Below are positions 28,745 to 40,982 of a stretch of DNA of 64,000 nucleotides, in pieces (within the stretch, counting starts at the first letter, position 1; each line of letters opens with the position of its first letter). The notes under the pieces were generated by a model. The model saw nothing but the letters and a program-made list of their open reading frames with translations, did no database searches and was not told where the DNA came from. This DNA comes from Bacteroidetes bacterium 46-16 (GTDB lineage: Bacteria; Bacteroidota; Bacteroidia; Chitinophagales; Chitinophagaceae): the NCBI GenBank assembly GCA_001897835.1, contig MKUN01000041.1, positions 53,009-117,008 of the forward strand, in the 5' to 3' direction. Position numbers and translations under genes: made by a program.

Positions 28745-29917
28745 ATGGCTAAATTCTTTCTGCGAAAAAAAGTGGGGGATCGTGTAGTGAACGGGCACCC
28801 ATGGATATTTGGTAACGAACTGGGCGATACGGAAGGCGAAGCAAATGCCGGCGATATCGTAGAAGTATATTCTTATAATGGCTCTTTCATAGGTAAGGGC
28901 TATTATAACCCCGCCTCACAGATACGCATCAGGTTGCTGAGCCGCGACAAGAATGAGGTCGTAGACGATACCTTCTTTTATAACCGTATCAAAGAAGCAT
29001 GGGAATACAGGCAACAGATAGGCTATGTGGAAAATTGCCGCCTGGTATTTGGCGAGGCCGATCAATTACCTGCTCTTATTATAGATAAATTCAATGACTA
29101 TTTTGTCATACAGACCCTTGCTTTAGGCATTGATACCTGGAAAGATGCCATTGTGGCTGCCCTGCAAAAAATATTTTCACCTAAGGGTATTTATGAACGG
29201 AATGATGTGCCGGTACGCGAACTGGAAGGGCTGCAGCAACAAAAAGGCTTCCTGTCCACACCATTTGATACCAATATCATACTGAATGAAAATGGCCTCA
29301 AATTCCATGTGGATATAGAGAACGGGCAAAAAACCGGTTATTTCCTCGATCAGCAGGACAATCGCCGGGCCATTCAGCATATCGTTAAAGGTGCCGATGT
29401 GCTCGAAGGTTTTTGCTATACAGGCACCTTTTCTCTGCATGCTGCACACTATGGCGCTAAAAAAGTATTGGGACTCGACATTTCGGAAACAGCAGTAGCT
29501 ACCGCCCGCCGCAATGCGGTACTGAACGGCTACCAGGATATTTGCAGTTTTGAAGCGGTCAATGCCTTCGATGTGCTGAAACAATGGGTGAAAGAAGGCA
29601 AACGATATGACGTAGTGATGCTGGATCCTCCTGCATTTACAAAGAGCAGGGAAAACATACAGAAAGCGATCACAGGCTATAAAGAGATCAATTTAAGGGG
29701 CATGAAACTCACTAAACCCGGGGGCTTTCTCGTTACCGCCTCATGCACCAACCTCGTACCGCCCGATCTGTTCCTCAAGACCATCGATATGGCCGCTAAA
29801 GATGCCCGGCGCAAATTACGACAGGTTACCTGGCAGACACAAGCCTCCGACCATCCTATACTCTGGCATGTGCCCACCACGCAGTATCTCAAATTCCTGA
29901 TCGTGCAGGTGATGTAA
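28745..29917 (+). CDS. Class I SAM-dependent rRNA methyltransferase, RlmI-like
   Basis: 390 aa. A PUA RNA-binding domain (~1-80, GDRVVNGHPWIFGNE) is followed by an RlmI-like middle domain (ERNDVPVRELEGL) and a Rossmann methyltransferase (VLEGFCYTGTFSLHAAHYGA, VLGLDISETAV). The catalytic-type motifs are DPPAFTKS and a Cys in TASCTNLV, as in 23S rRNA (cytosine-5) methyltransferases. E. coli RlmI acts on C1962; the exact target here is inferred. It is divergent from recN. Confidence 0.9.
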   Translation: MAKFFLRKKVGDRVVNGHPWIFGNELGDTEGEANAGDIVEVYSYNGSFIGKGYYNPASQIRIRLLSRDKNEVVDDTFFYNRIKEAWEYRQQIGYVENCRLVFGEADQLPALIIDKFNDYFVIQTLALGIDTWKDAIVAALQKIFSPKGIYERNDVPVRELEGLQQQKGFLSTPFDTNIILNENGLKFHVDIENGQKTGYFLDQQDNRRAIQHIVKGADVLEGFCYTGTFSLHAAHYGAKKVLGLDISETAVATARRNAVLNGYQDICSFEAVNAFDVLKQWVKEGKRYDVVMLDPPAFTKSRENIQKAITGYKEINLRGMKLTKPGGFLVTASCTNLVPPDLFLKTIDMAAKDARRKLRQVTWQTQASDHPILWHVPTTQYLKFLIVQVM

Positions 29918-29978
29918 AAAATATCCCGCAACGTTAAGCTGCAGGACAAGTTGATACAATACTATATAATAACAAAAA

Positions 29979-30008
29979 GATAAAGGCCGCTTGCAAGCGG
30001 CCTTTATC
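29979..30008. terminator. Bidirectional terminator between convergent genes
   Basis: A perfect 30-nt palindrome with 14-bp arms around a 2-nt centre. Its arms supply A and T runs on both strands, so it can end both the methyltransferase gene and the gene at 30029. Confidence 0.85.
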
Positions 30009-30028
30009 ATGTATATAAGATAGATTTC

Positions 30029-30568
30029 TTACAGTTGGTTGTAGATCTTCACATCCGGGCTGCGGAGTATTCCGTAGAACTGGAATGTTTTGTGACGGAA
30101 ACCTTTTTTCAGGTACACGTCTGTATCAGAGTCGTCTGCTATAGACACCCAATCAGCATGTTTGGTACCACGCCAGCGGTAAACCGGAACATTGTTCGGG
30201 CCACGACGTGTAAGACCATAAAACTGCAGATGCTTACCTGTATAGCCTTGTTTGATCATCTGGTCATCAGTGTACTCATCTTCACAAATGCTTGCGTGAT
30301 CTTTTGTTACCGGGTTATACCAGGCATACACTGCTACGCGGCCGGGGCCTGCATTACGATAAGCTACAAACACATGGGTCTTGTCTTTCCATTTCCAGTT
30401 GAGCATTTGACCATCCTGGTATTCTCCCTCTGCAACTATAACGTATTCATTATCCTCAGCATTATACCAACGAAAAACTCTTACCAGTTCATCGTCTTGT
30501 GCAAAACTCTTATTAGCAAGTAATACCGAAGCCAATACAGTTGTAATGAGGACGAAGGTTTTTTTCAT
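30029..30568 (-). CDS. Secreted DUF5648-like repeat protein
   Basis: 179 aa with a signal peptide (ending NKSFAQ). Three repeats of ~45 residues follow, each starting V-x-V-[FY]-R/A-W-[YR] (VFRWYNAEDNEYV, VYAWYNPVTKDHASI, VYRWRGTKHADWVSI) and ending in an F/Y-x-x-Y-strand. This resembles DUF5648, a beta-trefoil-like domain often in secreted proteins. There is no T9SS tail. Ligand and function unknown. Confidence 0.75.
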   Translation of the reverse strand: MKKTFVLITTVLASVLLANKSFAQDDELVRVFRWYNAEDNEYVIVAEGEYQDGQMLNWKWKDKTHVFVAYRNAGPGRVAVYAWYNPVTKDHASICEDEYTDDQMIKQGYTGKHLQFYGLTRRGPNNVPVYRWRGTKHADWVSIADDSDTDVYLKKGFRHKTFQFYGILRSPDVKIYNQL

Positions 30569-30679
30569 AATCGAGCGCTTTTTTCTTTAATTGTGTTCCA
30601 AAATACATAAAAATTTTCTTGCCTTGCAAGTGATTGGAATAAAATTTTTTTTCTTACATTAATTCTAAGCCTTTTATCC

Positions 30680-30710
30680 TTGCTGAAATGCACCATTTGG
30701 CGTAGCTTTG
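30680..30710 (+). promoter_or_regulatory. Promoter of secA
   Basis: TTG (30680-30682), exactly 20 nt, TAGCTTTG (30703-30710): a full consensus match. The start would be near 30716, giving a leader of about 125 nt before secA. Confidence 0.65.
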
Positions 30711-30763
30711 AACCCCTTTACGTGTCAGGCTGTCAGTTTATTTAATTTGCACGCCTTTTGATA

Positions 30764-30811
30764 CCTAAAAATAGCCAAATAGTTGGTTTTTACCACTTTT
30801 AGGCCCTTTTT
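30764..30811 (+). other. Structured segment in the secA leader
   Basis: An outer stem (30764-30770 with 30797-30803) encloses a small hairpin (30775-30778 with 30783-30786) followed by five T; a GGCC and T run comes next. It could be an attenuator or a translation control element, or chance folding of AT-rich DNA. Confidence 0.3.
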
Positions 30812-30842
30812 AAACAGAATATAAGCAATATAAAACTTTAAA

Positions 30843-34169
<3,327 letters not shown>

Positions 34170-34189
34170 TAAATAAACCATTCAATTGA

Positions 34190-34222
34190 AACATCCCGGA
34201 CGGCCAACCGGGATGTTTTGTT
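34190..34222 (+). terminator. Terminator of secA
   Basis: A 10-bp perfect stem (34190-34199 with 34208-34217) with an 8-nt loop, followed by TTTTGTTTT-like sequence. Confidence 0.85.
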
Positions 34223-34247
34223 TTGATATTTACACTAACTTTACATT

Positions 34248-34487
34248 ATGATCACAACTTATCATTTGAATGTAAACGAGTTATCTTTAGAGTTGATCAA
34301 CTCTATCAAAGCCGCATTCAAGGATAAAGACATAGAGATAACCGTGACGGAAGCATTAGACGAGACCGGCTACCTCCTCTCGTCCGAGGCTAACAGAACA
34401 CATCTCACGCAGTCAATGAACGAGGTAAAGAACGATAATACCGTCGTGCTTACCGTAGAAGAAATGCAGCAGAAATACGGTAAGTAA
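34248..34487 (+). CDS. Antitoxin of a YoeB-type toxin-antitoxin pair
   Basis: 79 aa, acidic at the C-terminus. The N-terminal half (ELINSIKAAFKDKDIEITV) and the DETGYLLSSEANRTHL segment match small Bacteroidota antitoxins found with Txe/YoeB toxins. The stop shares one base with the toxin start (TAATG). The toxin frame behind it is interrupted, so this antitoxin may now be without a partner. Confidence 0.7.
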   Translation: MITTYHLNVNELSLELINSIKAAFKDKDIEITVTEALDETGYLLSSEANRTHLTQSMNEVKNDNTVVLTVEEMQQKYGK

Positions 34488-34744
34488 TGAAGACAATAAC
34501 CTTTAGTCTTGCCGCTATAAAAGACCTGGAAGATTGGAAGAATGCTGACCCAAAAACACTTTCCAAGATCATTAGTTTGATCACAGAGATAGCGGCTACT
34601 CCCTTTGCAGGTACCTGAAAGCCTGAGCCGCTCAAACACCAGTTGAAAGGCAAATGGTCACGACGTATTACGCAGGAACACAGACTGGTCTATGAAGTTA
34701 CAGAGGCAACCGTCATTATCATCTCCTGTCGATACCATTACTAA
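34487..34744 (+). pseudogene. YoeB/Txe mRNA interferase gene broken by an in-frame TGA
   Basis: An 85-codon frame that aligns with YoeB end to end: PFAGT, then TGA at 34616-34618 (codon 44), then KPEPLKHQLKG, WSRRITQEHRLVYEV and the terminal CRYHY. In E. coli YoeB the equivalent stretch is GKGKPEPLK, so the stop replaces a conserved Gly, one base change from GGA. The predicted product ends after 43 residues and loses the catalytic Glu47, Arg66 and His84 equivalents. No other damage is visible, so the lesion looks recent. A sequencing error or stop readthrough cannot be excluded from one sequence. Confidence 0.88.
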
Positions 34745-34827
34745 CATAGGCTCAGCGTCAACCTACGTCTTTGCCCCCACTTCATTGTTTACCGCATTCC
34801 ATCACATTCCATTGAGCCATTGCGCGG

Positions 34828-36177
34828 CTATAACCTCAGCGACAATATATTCTTCTGCAAAGGCTGGTTCTTATAATAGATGAGCACCAGGGCTATGCCA
34901 TAGAAGGGCAGGCAAGGTATGCGGTAGCGCGACAGCGCCCCGAAGTTGCCCGATGATATACCCACCGCAAACGCGAAGATCAGCGTAAAGATGAGGCAGA
35001 ACTGTATCGTAGGGTCGGCACTGATGGTGCGCCATACCCTTTTGAGGCCTACCGATAGCAATATCTTGATGGTCACCCAGAGGAACAGGGTGGCCTCTAT
35101 CGCATTCAGCAGTTGCATGATCTTCCGCGTTTCCCATATATAAGGGCGGAACAGGGTCACATTCACCGCCGGCAGAAATTTCTTCAGCATGCCCCCTATC
35201 GAGGGGCTTATGGGGCCCAGGTCGTAACCCGAGCCGGCATCGCCCGATACCGAGCGAATATAAGTACTGGTCACATACGAGGTCTGCGCCACATTCTCCA
35301 GCGAGTACTTACCCAGCGAGGCCGCAAATTTCGTAGAGAAAAAGAGAAAGCCCCCTACCGATACGCCGATCACCATGATCTTCAGCATCGTGCGCCCGGC
35401 CGAGCTGCGTATGCGGTGCGAATAGGTGAACAGCACCCACAACGCAAGGGCGGGTATAAAGGCCAGTAATATATACACCTTGATGACCGATACCAGGTAG
35501 AAGCTCACTATGGTCATGATGATCAGTCCCGGTCGCCGGTCTTTCGTCATCAGCAGCCTGAAGGCCCCGTAAACCAGCCAGCCCAGGCCAAACATACAGA
35601 TGGTGTCTTTAAAGATGCCTGAGCCCCACATGATGGTACTGGGTATGAACAGCACGCACCAGGCTATGTACTTGGTGTATTTGGGATACAGCGTGGCAAA
35701 GGTCTTGAACATAGACCATATGCCCGTATAGGCCAGCGTACCGAACAATACCGACGTGGGCAGGTAAGTAGTAAAGGTCAGCAGGCCAAAGAGTGATGCA
35801 ATACGGCATACCGCATACTCGGAGGGCGCATCATACCACCAGAGAAAATCGAGGTATTTCTGGTAAGAGCCGTCATACCACTTGGGTATATGAAAGAAGA
35901 GATCGAACCAGGTGCCCATCGAGTCGCCCATGGCATTGTTCATTACCTGGGCATGGTAAAAGTAGTTGAAGGTATCGCCGCCGCCGTAGTAGTACTGGTA
36001 AATAAGCCCTATGCCTATGGCCCCCACTATCCTTGCCGTGAGGCCCGGTATGAAATAGGGCCTCCAGGGATGCCCCGGCGGGTAGCGGCCGTTGCGGATG
36101 AAGATAGCGATAGCGTAAATGATGACTAAGTAAAAGGGTAACAGCAGGTAATCCAGTATCGTTATAAAATAATACAT
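34828..36177 (-). CDS. Polytopic membrane protein, function unknown
   Basis: 449 aa with about ten to eleven hydrophobic segments. Notable polar loops: YYYGGGDTFNYFYHA, DAPSEYAVCR, and a glycine-rich loop (SGDAGSGYDLGP). The layout with a first long loop after helix two, and a SRYRIP motif near the end, recalls membrane glycosyltransferases or O-antigen polymerase-like proteins of Bacteroidota. It is divergent from asnB, an arrangement seen in polysaccharide regions, but the role is unproven. Confidence 0.75.
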   Translation of the reverse strand: MYYFITILDYLLLPFYLVIIYAIAIFIRNGRYPPGHPWRPYFIPGLTARIVGAIGIGLIYQYYYGGGDTFNYFYHAQVMNNAMGDSMGTWFDLFFHIPKWYDGSYQKYLDFLWWYDAPSEYAVCRIASLFGLLTFTTYLPTSVLFGTLAYTGIWSMFKTFATLYPKYTKYIAWCVLFIPSTIMWGSGIFKDTICMFGLGWLVYGAFRLLMTKDRRPGLIIMTIVSFYLVSVIKVYILLAFIPALALWVLFTYSHRIRSSAGRTMLKIMVIGVSVGGFLFFSTKFAASLGKYSLENVAQTSYVTSTYIRSVSGDAGSGYDLGPISPSIGGMLKKFLPAVNVTLFRPYIWETRKIMQLLNAIEATLFLWVTIKILLSVGLKRVWRTISADPTIQFCLIFTLIFAFAVGISSGNFGALSRYRIPCLPFYGIALVLIYYKNQPLQKNILSLRL

Positions 36178-36233
36178 TTACTTTGCATTTACGTGCGCTA
36201 ATAATTCTGTTTCATCATTCCCTTTATCCGTAC

Positions 36234-38144
36234 ATGTGTGGTATAACCGGCTACTATGCCTTGAATAACAACACGGCTGCCAACTTAACAAATGTAACAC
36301 AATCGGCCCAAAAACTTTTTAAGCGGGGGCCTGATGTGGGAAACGTGTTCACCGACCACAAAGTAGCCCTTGGCCACCGCCGCCTCTCCATCATCGATAC
36401 CTCGCATGGGGCCGATCAGCCCATGAGCGATGCCTCGGGAAGATATATCATCATCTTCAACGGGGAGATCTTTAATTTCCAAAGCCTCTCCGATAAATAC
36501 CTAAGCGCCACATGGCAGCGCATTGGCGGCGCCAAAACAAGCAGCGATACCGAAGTGCTGCTCTACCTGCTCATCGAATACGGCGCCGGTTGCCTGCCCT
36601 GGCTCGATGGCTTCTTTGCCTTTGCCTTTTACGATAAAGAGAGCGGCAGGATGATACTGGGCCGCGACCGCTATGGCAAAAAGCCCCTGCTCTACTATAT
36701 GGGCCGCGACTTCCTGGCCTTTGCCTCCGAGATGAAGGCCCTGCTGGAATGGGGCATACCCAAAGAGCTCGACTACTCGGTACTGCACCAGTACCTGCAG
36801 CTCAACTATGTGCCCCAGCCCCAGAGCATGCTGAAAGGCGTGGCCAAACTGCGCCCTGCCCACTACATGATCTACGACCAAAATGGCATGCAGGACCATG
36901 CCCCCTATTACGAACTGAAGATAAACAGGGAAGGCTACAATAAATACAGCTACGAAGAGGCGCAGCAGGAACTGGTGAAGCGCATGGACCATGCCGTGCA
37001 GGAGCGCCTTATAGCCGATGTACCACTCGGCGCATTCCTCAGCGGGGGTATCGACAGCTCCGTTATCGTGGCGCTGGCCAGCAGGCATACGCAGCAGCTC
37101 AATACCTTCTCCATAGGCTATAAGGACAATGCCTTCTTCGATGAAACGAAGTATGCCCGGCTGGTGGCCGATCAATACAAGACCAACCATACCGTCTTCT
37201 CCCTCAGCAACAACGATTTCCTGGAGCATGTGTACGATGTGCTCGACTATATCGACGAACCTTTTGCCGACTCATCGGCCATACCCGAGTACATACTCTG
37301 TATGCAGACGCGCAAGCACGTTACCGTGGCACTCAGCGGCGATGGCGGCGACGAGGTATTTGCCGGCTACAACAAGCATGGCGCCGAGTGGAAGATGCGG
37401 CAGCGCTCCACGGCCAATGCGCTGGTAAAGGCCGGCCTGCCGCTCTGGAAGGCCCTGCCCCGCAGCCGCAATGGCAAGTTCTCCAACCTCTTCCGCCAGT
37501 TGCACCGCTTTGCCGAAGGGGCCAACCTGTCCGTGCGCGACCGCTACTGGCGCTGGGCCACTTTTATAAAGCCCGCAGAGGCCTCTACGCTCATCAGCAA
37601 GGATCTGCGGCCCTATACCGACCTCAAGCTTATTGAAGCCGAAAGGCAGAACCTGCTGGCCGCACTGGGCCATGGCGATATGAACGAAGTGCTGCTTACC
37701 GATATGAACCTGGTGCTGCTGAGCGATATGCTGGTGAAGGTGGACCTGATGAGCATGGCCAATAGCCTCGAAGTGCGCAGCCCTTTCCTCGACCATAAGG
37801 TGGTCGATTTCGCCTTCTCGCTGCCGGAGCAATATAAAGTGGACGGCAGGATGAAGAAGCGCATCGTGCAGGACGCCTTCCGCAACATGCTGCCGCCTGA
37901 GATATACAACCGCCCCAAGCATGGCTTCGAGATACCCCTGCTGGGCTGGTTCCGCAAAGAGCTCTGGCCGCTGATAGACGATGACCTGCTCAGCAAAAAA
38001 TTTGTGCAGGAGCAGGGCATCTTCAATGTGAACGTGACCGAGGCCCTGAAGCGCAAGCTGCACAGCAATAACCCCGAGGATACCCACGCTACCATCTGGG
38101 CGCTTATTGTGTTCCAATATTGGTGGAAGAAGTATTATTGTTAA
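36234..38144 (+). CDS. asnB: Asparagine synthase (glutamine-hydrolysing)
   Basis: 636 aa. The start is the ATG at 36234, because Cys2 of MCGITGYY must become the N-terminal nucleophile of the class II glutaminase domain (~1-200); an upstream in-frame ATG at 36183 would bury it. The synthetase domain has the ATP-binding loop LSGGIDSSVIV, GDGGDEVFAGY and EVRSPFLDHKVVDFA. It makes asparagine from aspartate, or may act on cell-surface sugars or peptides, as paralogs in polysaccharide regions do. The island begins right after its stop. Confidence 0.92.
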   Translation: MCGITGYYALNNNTAANLTNVTQSAQKLFKRGPDVGNVFTDHKVALGHRRLSIIDTSHGADQPMSDASGRYIIIFNGEIFNFQSLSDKYLSATWQRIGGAKTSSDTEVLLYLLIEYGAGCLPWLDGFFAFAFYDKESGRMILGRDRYGKKPLLYYMGRDFLAFASEMKALLEWGIPKELDYSVLHQYLQLNYVPQPQSMLKGVAKLRPAHYMIYDQNGMQDHAPYYELKINREGYNKYSYEEAQQELVKRMDHAVQERLIADVPLGAFLSGGIDSSVIVALASRHTQQLNTFSIGYKDNAFFDETKYARLVADQYKTNHTVFSLSNNDFLEHVYDVLDYIDEPFADSSAIPEYILCMQTRKHVTVALSGDGGDEVFAGYNKHGAEWKMRQRSTANALVKAGLPLWKALPRSRNGKFSNLFRQLHRFAEGANLSVRDRYWRWATFIKPAEASTLISKDLRPYTDLKLIEAERQNLLAALGHGDMNEVLLTDMNLVLLSDMLVKVDLMSMANSLEVRSPFLDHKVVDFAFSLPEQYKVDGRMKKRIVQDAFRNMLPPEIYNRPKHGFEIPLLGWFRKELWPLIDDDLLSKKFVQEQGIFNVNVTEALKRKLHSNNPEDTHATIWALIVFQYWWKKYYC

Positions 38145-38173
38145 ACTCCCGAAAGAATCGGGACAGGCACGAT
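38144..38173 (+). repeat. Bacteroidota-type intergenic repeat, left copy
   Basis: Starts in the asnB stop codon. It contains a short inverted repeat (CCCGA...TCGGG) and then GACAGGCACGATT. It matches the copy at 38517 at about 25 of 29 bases. Confidence 0.6.
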
Positions 38174-39258
38174 TAACAAGATTTAGAAGATTACCGGGTT
38201 TATAGGTTGTTATAGTACTTCCGATTACAGCTTTTTAAAAAACCGGAAGTGGTTTATTTACATTTTTTTATCGTTAGCCGTTATCCATCAATGTTTTAGG
38301 CTCATTAGCTGATGTGGACAGCACTTCCGATTTACTTCATACCGCTTCCGGTTTGCTTCTTATCCGGTTTCGGGCATCATATAAAAAATATGAGTTATTT
38401 CCTGTTAAAAAGTACGGTGAGTTATTTCCTACCCGGACAGGCTATTCATGCTGAAAGGCTTGCCTGTGGCTGCACAGAGAAAAAATAATTATTTCCTGTC
38501 GTTACCTGTTTGTCTGAACTCTCGAAATAATCGGGACAGGCAGGATTCAAGGATTAATGGATTTGCAGGATAGGTGATTTTTATATCGTCCTGAAAAACG
38601 TTTATGTAGGATCCATAGATGTCAAAGAACTAAGCTCCTCCGTTGCATTATAAAAAAGGGCTTCAGAGGCTGATAAAGGTACACTCCTTAACAAGGCGAA
38701 TCCAAATTTTTATATCCACATTTTTAGGATGGCAGATAGTTAATTTCTATTCTGGCAAGAAGTGGCACAAGAACACATGCGCACAAATCTACGCGGCGTT
38801 CTTGCGCCAACTGGGGCTATCATTTTCAGGAAAGCATATTATTCTAACGTCATCTGACGTCGACTGGATGGCCAATCAGAAAATAAACTTTAACCATGGG
38901 TTTATATCGTCCTTTTTGCGCGACACGAAAAGATATTACCGAGAGAATAATTGATAATACGGTTGCCTTTATAAGTTTAGTTCAGGCTGAAAGGCTGAAT
39001 TGATGTATCATCTAAACGCTCCCAACTAAATTTGCGCTCTTTTGAACTTGTATAAAATCCATATTGATGTTGTATGGTGCGAATTGATAAGATCTATTTA
39101 CAAGCTTGTATGCTACCTACAGGATGCGCCATTAAATACGATCGTACCGTGCGAAGGCATTCCTGCCTTTAAAAGCCATTTTAGATAATCTGGGCAGAGT
39201 TCATAAAAAAACATATATAACAATAAGGCTAAACATCAGATATTCCTTTGTTGATTAT
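38145..39258. other. AT-rich gene-free left flank of the defence island
   Basis: More than 1.1 kb without a convincing gene. It holds the two copies of a 29-base repeat, direct repeats of GAGTTATTTCCT (near 38390 and 38420), and several TTCCG/CCGGAA short inverted motifs (38218-38370). One 103-codon frame (38643-38954) starts only with TTG and shows no recognisable family. Stops are dense in all frames. It looks like decayed or inserted DNA. Confidence 0.5.
38517..38546 (+). repeat. Bacteroidota-type intergenic repeat, right copy
   Basis: Second copy of the 38144 repeat in direct orientation, followed by an imperfect series of GGATT units (CAAGGATTAATGGATTTGCAGGAT region, 38541-38571). Confidence 0.6.
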
Positions 39259-39290
39259 ACAAATTAATCTACCATATAGATTATATTTGT
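39259..39290 (+). promoter_or_regulatory. Promoter/operator candidate of the ABC-3C operon
   Basis: An inverted repeat (39259-39270 with 39278-39290, one extra base in the right arm, 7-nt centre) whose right arm contains the -7 box TATATTTG (39282-39289). The ATG of the first gene lies 21 nt beyond the box. A protein bound to the palindrome would block the promoter. No TTG lies at the proper -33 position. Confidence 0.45.
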
Positions 39291-39310
39291 AATTACTGCA
39301 TGATTTAATA

Positions 39311-40483
39311 ATGCCCGTAATGTCACTAAACTTTTGTGCCAATGAGCCGACTCTTGGATATCTGTATCAAATAAGATATGGAATGAAGCTTTTGCTGGAT
39401 CAAGAAAACGACAATGCTGTATTATTAATAGAGAATATTGATGACATCAGCATACAGAGTGGATCAAATCTGGATTTGTATCAAACAAAATTCCATTTAA
39501 ATAATCCACCTAATATAGCGAATGCGAGTTCTGATTTTTGGAAGACGATTAGGGTCTGGAGCGAGAAAATCAAATCCAACCAACTATCCGCAGGAGATTG
39601 CGTTTTTACAATAATGACCACAGCCGCAGCTTCACCCGGCAGCATTCTCGAAAATCTACGATACGATAAAATTAAGGGACGCGATATTGATGGTATTATA
39701 GCGTCAATGATTAATGTTATTAATAATTCTACTAGCACGACAAATAAAGCTAGCTATGACGCATTTGTAGCTTTAGATGTAGATCAAAAAAAACAACTTG
39801 TTGAAAGAATTGTTCTAGCTGATTCATCAGAGGATATTAACAAAGCAAAAGATGGAATAATACGTCACTTGCGCATAGTAAGCCAAAACTTCAATCCTCT
39901 ATTTGATAGATTAGAGGGATGGTTCCTGGGTCAAGTAATCCTTCAGCTACAAAATTTGCGGGGAGGCATTACCTACAAAGAGATGCAGCAAACTATCTGG
40001 GACATTGCGGACAGCTTAAAATCGGATAACCTTCCAGCAGATTTTCTTTCTTCTATTGCTGGGGATGAAAATCAACTTCTTCCTTACAGAGATAGAATGT
40101 TTGTTAAGCAATTAGAATTGGTCAAAGTTAATCCTGCGGTAATCAACAACGCGATTAGTGATTATCACCGTGCATTTAGTCAATCTTCAAGATGGATAAG
40201 GGATGGGCTAATTTCTGCTGCGGACCAAATGGTCTATCAAGAAAAGCTGATTGATGACTGGTCAAGGAAGTTTGCAGCAGTATGTTCGCCTGTACCGGGA
40301 GAGGACTCATCAAAAGCCGAAGAACGTGGTAGAAGTTTTTATCAAAATTTTTATGTTCTGCAATATCCAACAATACACATCAAAGATCGCTTTAAAGAAG
40401 CCTATATGGTTACTGGAAGTTGCCAGATGCTTTCAAATGACAAAAAGATAGGATGGCATCCTGAATACGGAACTTTAGTATGA
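39311..40483 (+). CDS. ABC-3C system effector, predicted PD-(D/E)xK nuclease
   Basis: 390 aa. The N-terminal ~80 residues (GYLYQIRYGMKLLL, LLIENIDDISI, LDLYQTKFHL) have the order of a DUF4297/Cap4-like restriction-endonuclease fold: Glu41, Asp44/Asp45, then Gln58-x-Lys60. The C-terminal end (GSCQMLSNDKKIGWHPEYG) matches the tail shared by effector components of ABC-three-component systems. A helical middle (~90-330) links them. Predicted to cut DNA when the ATPase senses invasion. Its stop overlaps the next start by ATGA. An alternative start is the second Met at 39320. Base use is AT-rich, unlike flanking genes. Confidence 0.75.
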   Translation: MPVMSLNFCANEPTLGYLYQIRYGMKLLLDQENDNAVLLIENIDDISIQSGSNLDLYQTKFHLNNPPNIANASSDFWKTIRVWSEKIKSNQLSAGDCVFTIMTTAAASPGSILENLRYDKIKGRDIDGIIASMINVINNSTSTTNKASYDAFVALDVDQKKQLVERIVLADSSEDINKAKDGIIRHLRIVSQNFNPLFDRLEGWFLGQVILQLQNLRGGITYKEMQQTIWDIADSLKSDNLPADFLSSIAGDENQLLPYRDRMFVKQLELVKVNPAVINNAISDYHRAFSQSSRWIRDGLISAADQMVYQEKLIDDWSRKFAAVCSPVPGEDSSKAEERGRSFYQNFYVLQYPTIHIKDRFKEAYMVTGSCQMLSNDKKIGWHPEYGTLV

Positions 40484-40971
40484 AATTAAAAACATGGACA
40501 GAGCGCCCCATTGTGGCAGCCAATCTTACCAATCCCGCATTTTGTTGCGAGATCATAAAAGAATGCGCTAAAGCGTTTAAAGCTGAAAGCAATAATAACC
40601 TGCCATTTTCTTATGCCATGCTTGTCTTGCCGTTTATCTTGCCTGCAAATTTCAGAAGCAGAATGCCAAGATCAAAAGCAACCTCTATGCATGCTTGGCT
40701 AAACGACAATGAAAGCCTCAAAATTGATTTATCAAACCATATTAAGAGTTTCAATGCTTTTTCCAAAGAGTCTATAATGTTTGGGATTGTCTATAACTCA
40801 ATCAGAATTGATGAGAGCGGGCATATAGAAGCACTAGGGAAAAAAGCTAAATCATCTTTGCCAAACGAAGAAACGAACGAGTGCTTAACCAAGGCGGGGC
40901 TATTTGGAAGGATATTAGCTAATGCTGGAGACCAATACACCATTTTCTCAATGCTAGGTATAAAACCATAA
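40480..40971 (+). CDS. ABC-3C system middle component
   Basis: 163 aa. It has the pattern of the small middle component of ABC-three-component systems: W-x-ER-P-VAANLTNPAF near the N-terminus, then PFSYAMLVLPFILP, FRSRMPRS, and HAWLNDNE. These proteins are mostly helical and are thought to bridge the ATPase and effector. It overlaps the effector gene by 4 bp and ends 11 bp before the ATPase gene, which places it firmly in the operon. Confidence 0.78.
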   Translation: MKLKTWTERPIVAANLTNPAFCCEIIKECAKAFKAESNNNLPFSYAMLVLPFILPANFRSRMPRSKATSMHAWLNDNESLKIDLSNHIKSFNAFSKESIMFGIVYNSIRIDESGHIEALGKKAKSSLPNEETNECLTKAGLFGRILANAGDQYTIFSMLGIKP

Positions 40972-40982
40972 AGAGATTCACT

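Noticed and set aside
38643-38954. 103-codon open frame in the left island flank
   Set aside because: Its only early start is TTG, it has no recognisable motif, no promoter box or neighbour coupling, and AT-rich DNA there gives such frames by chance.
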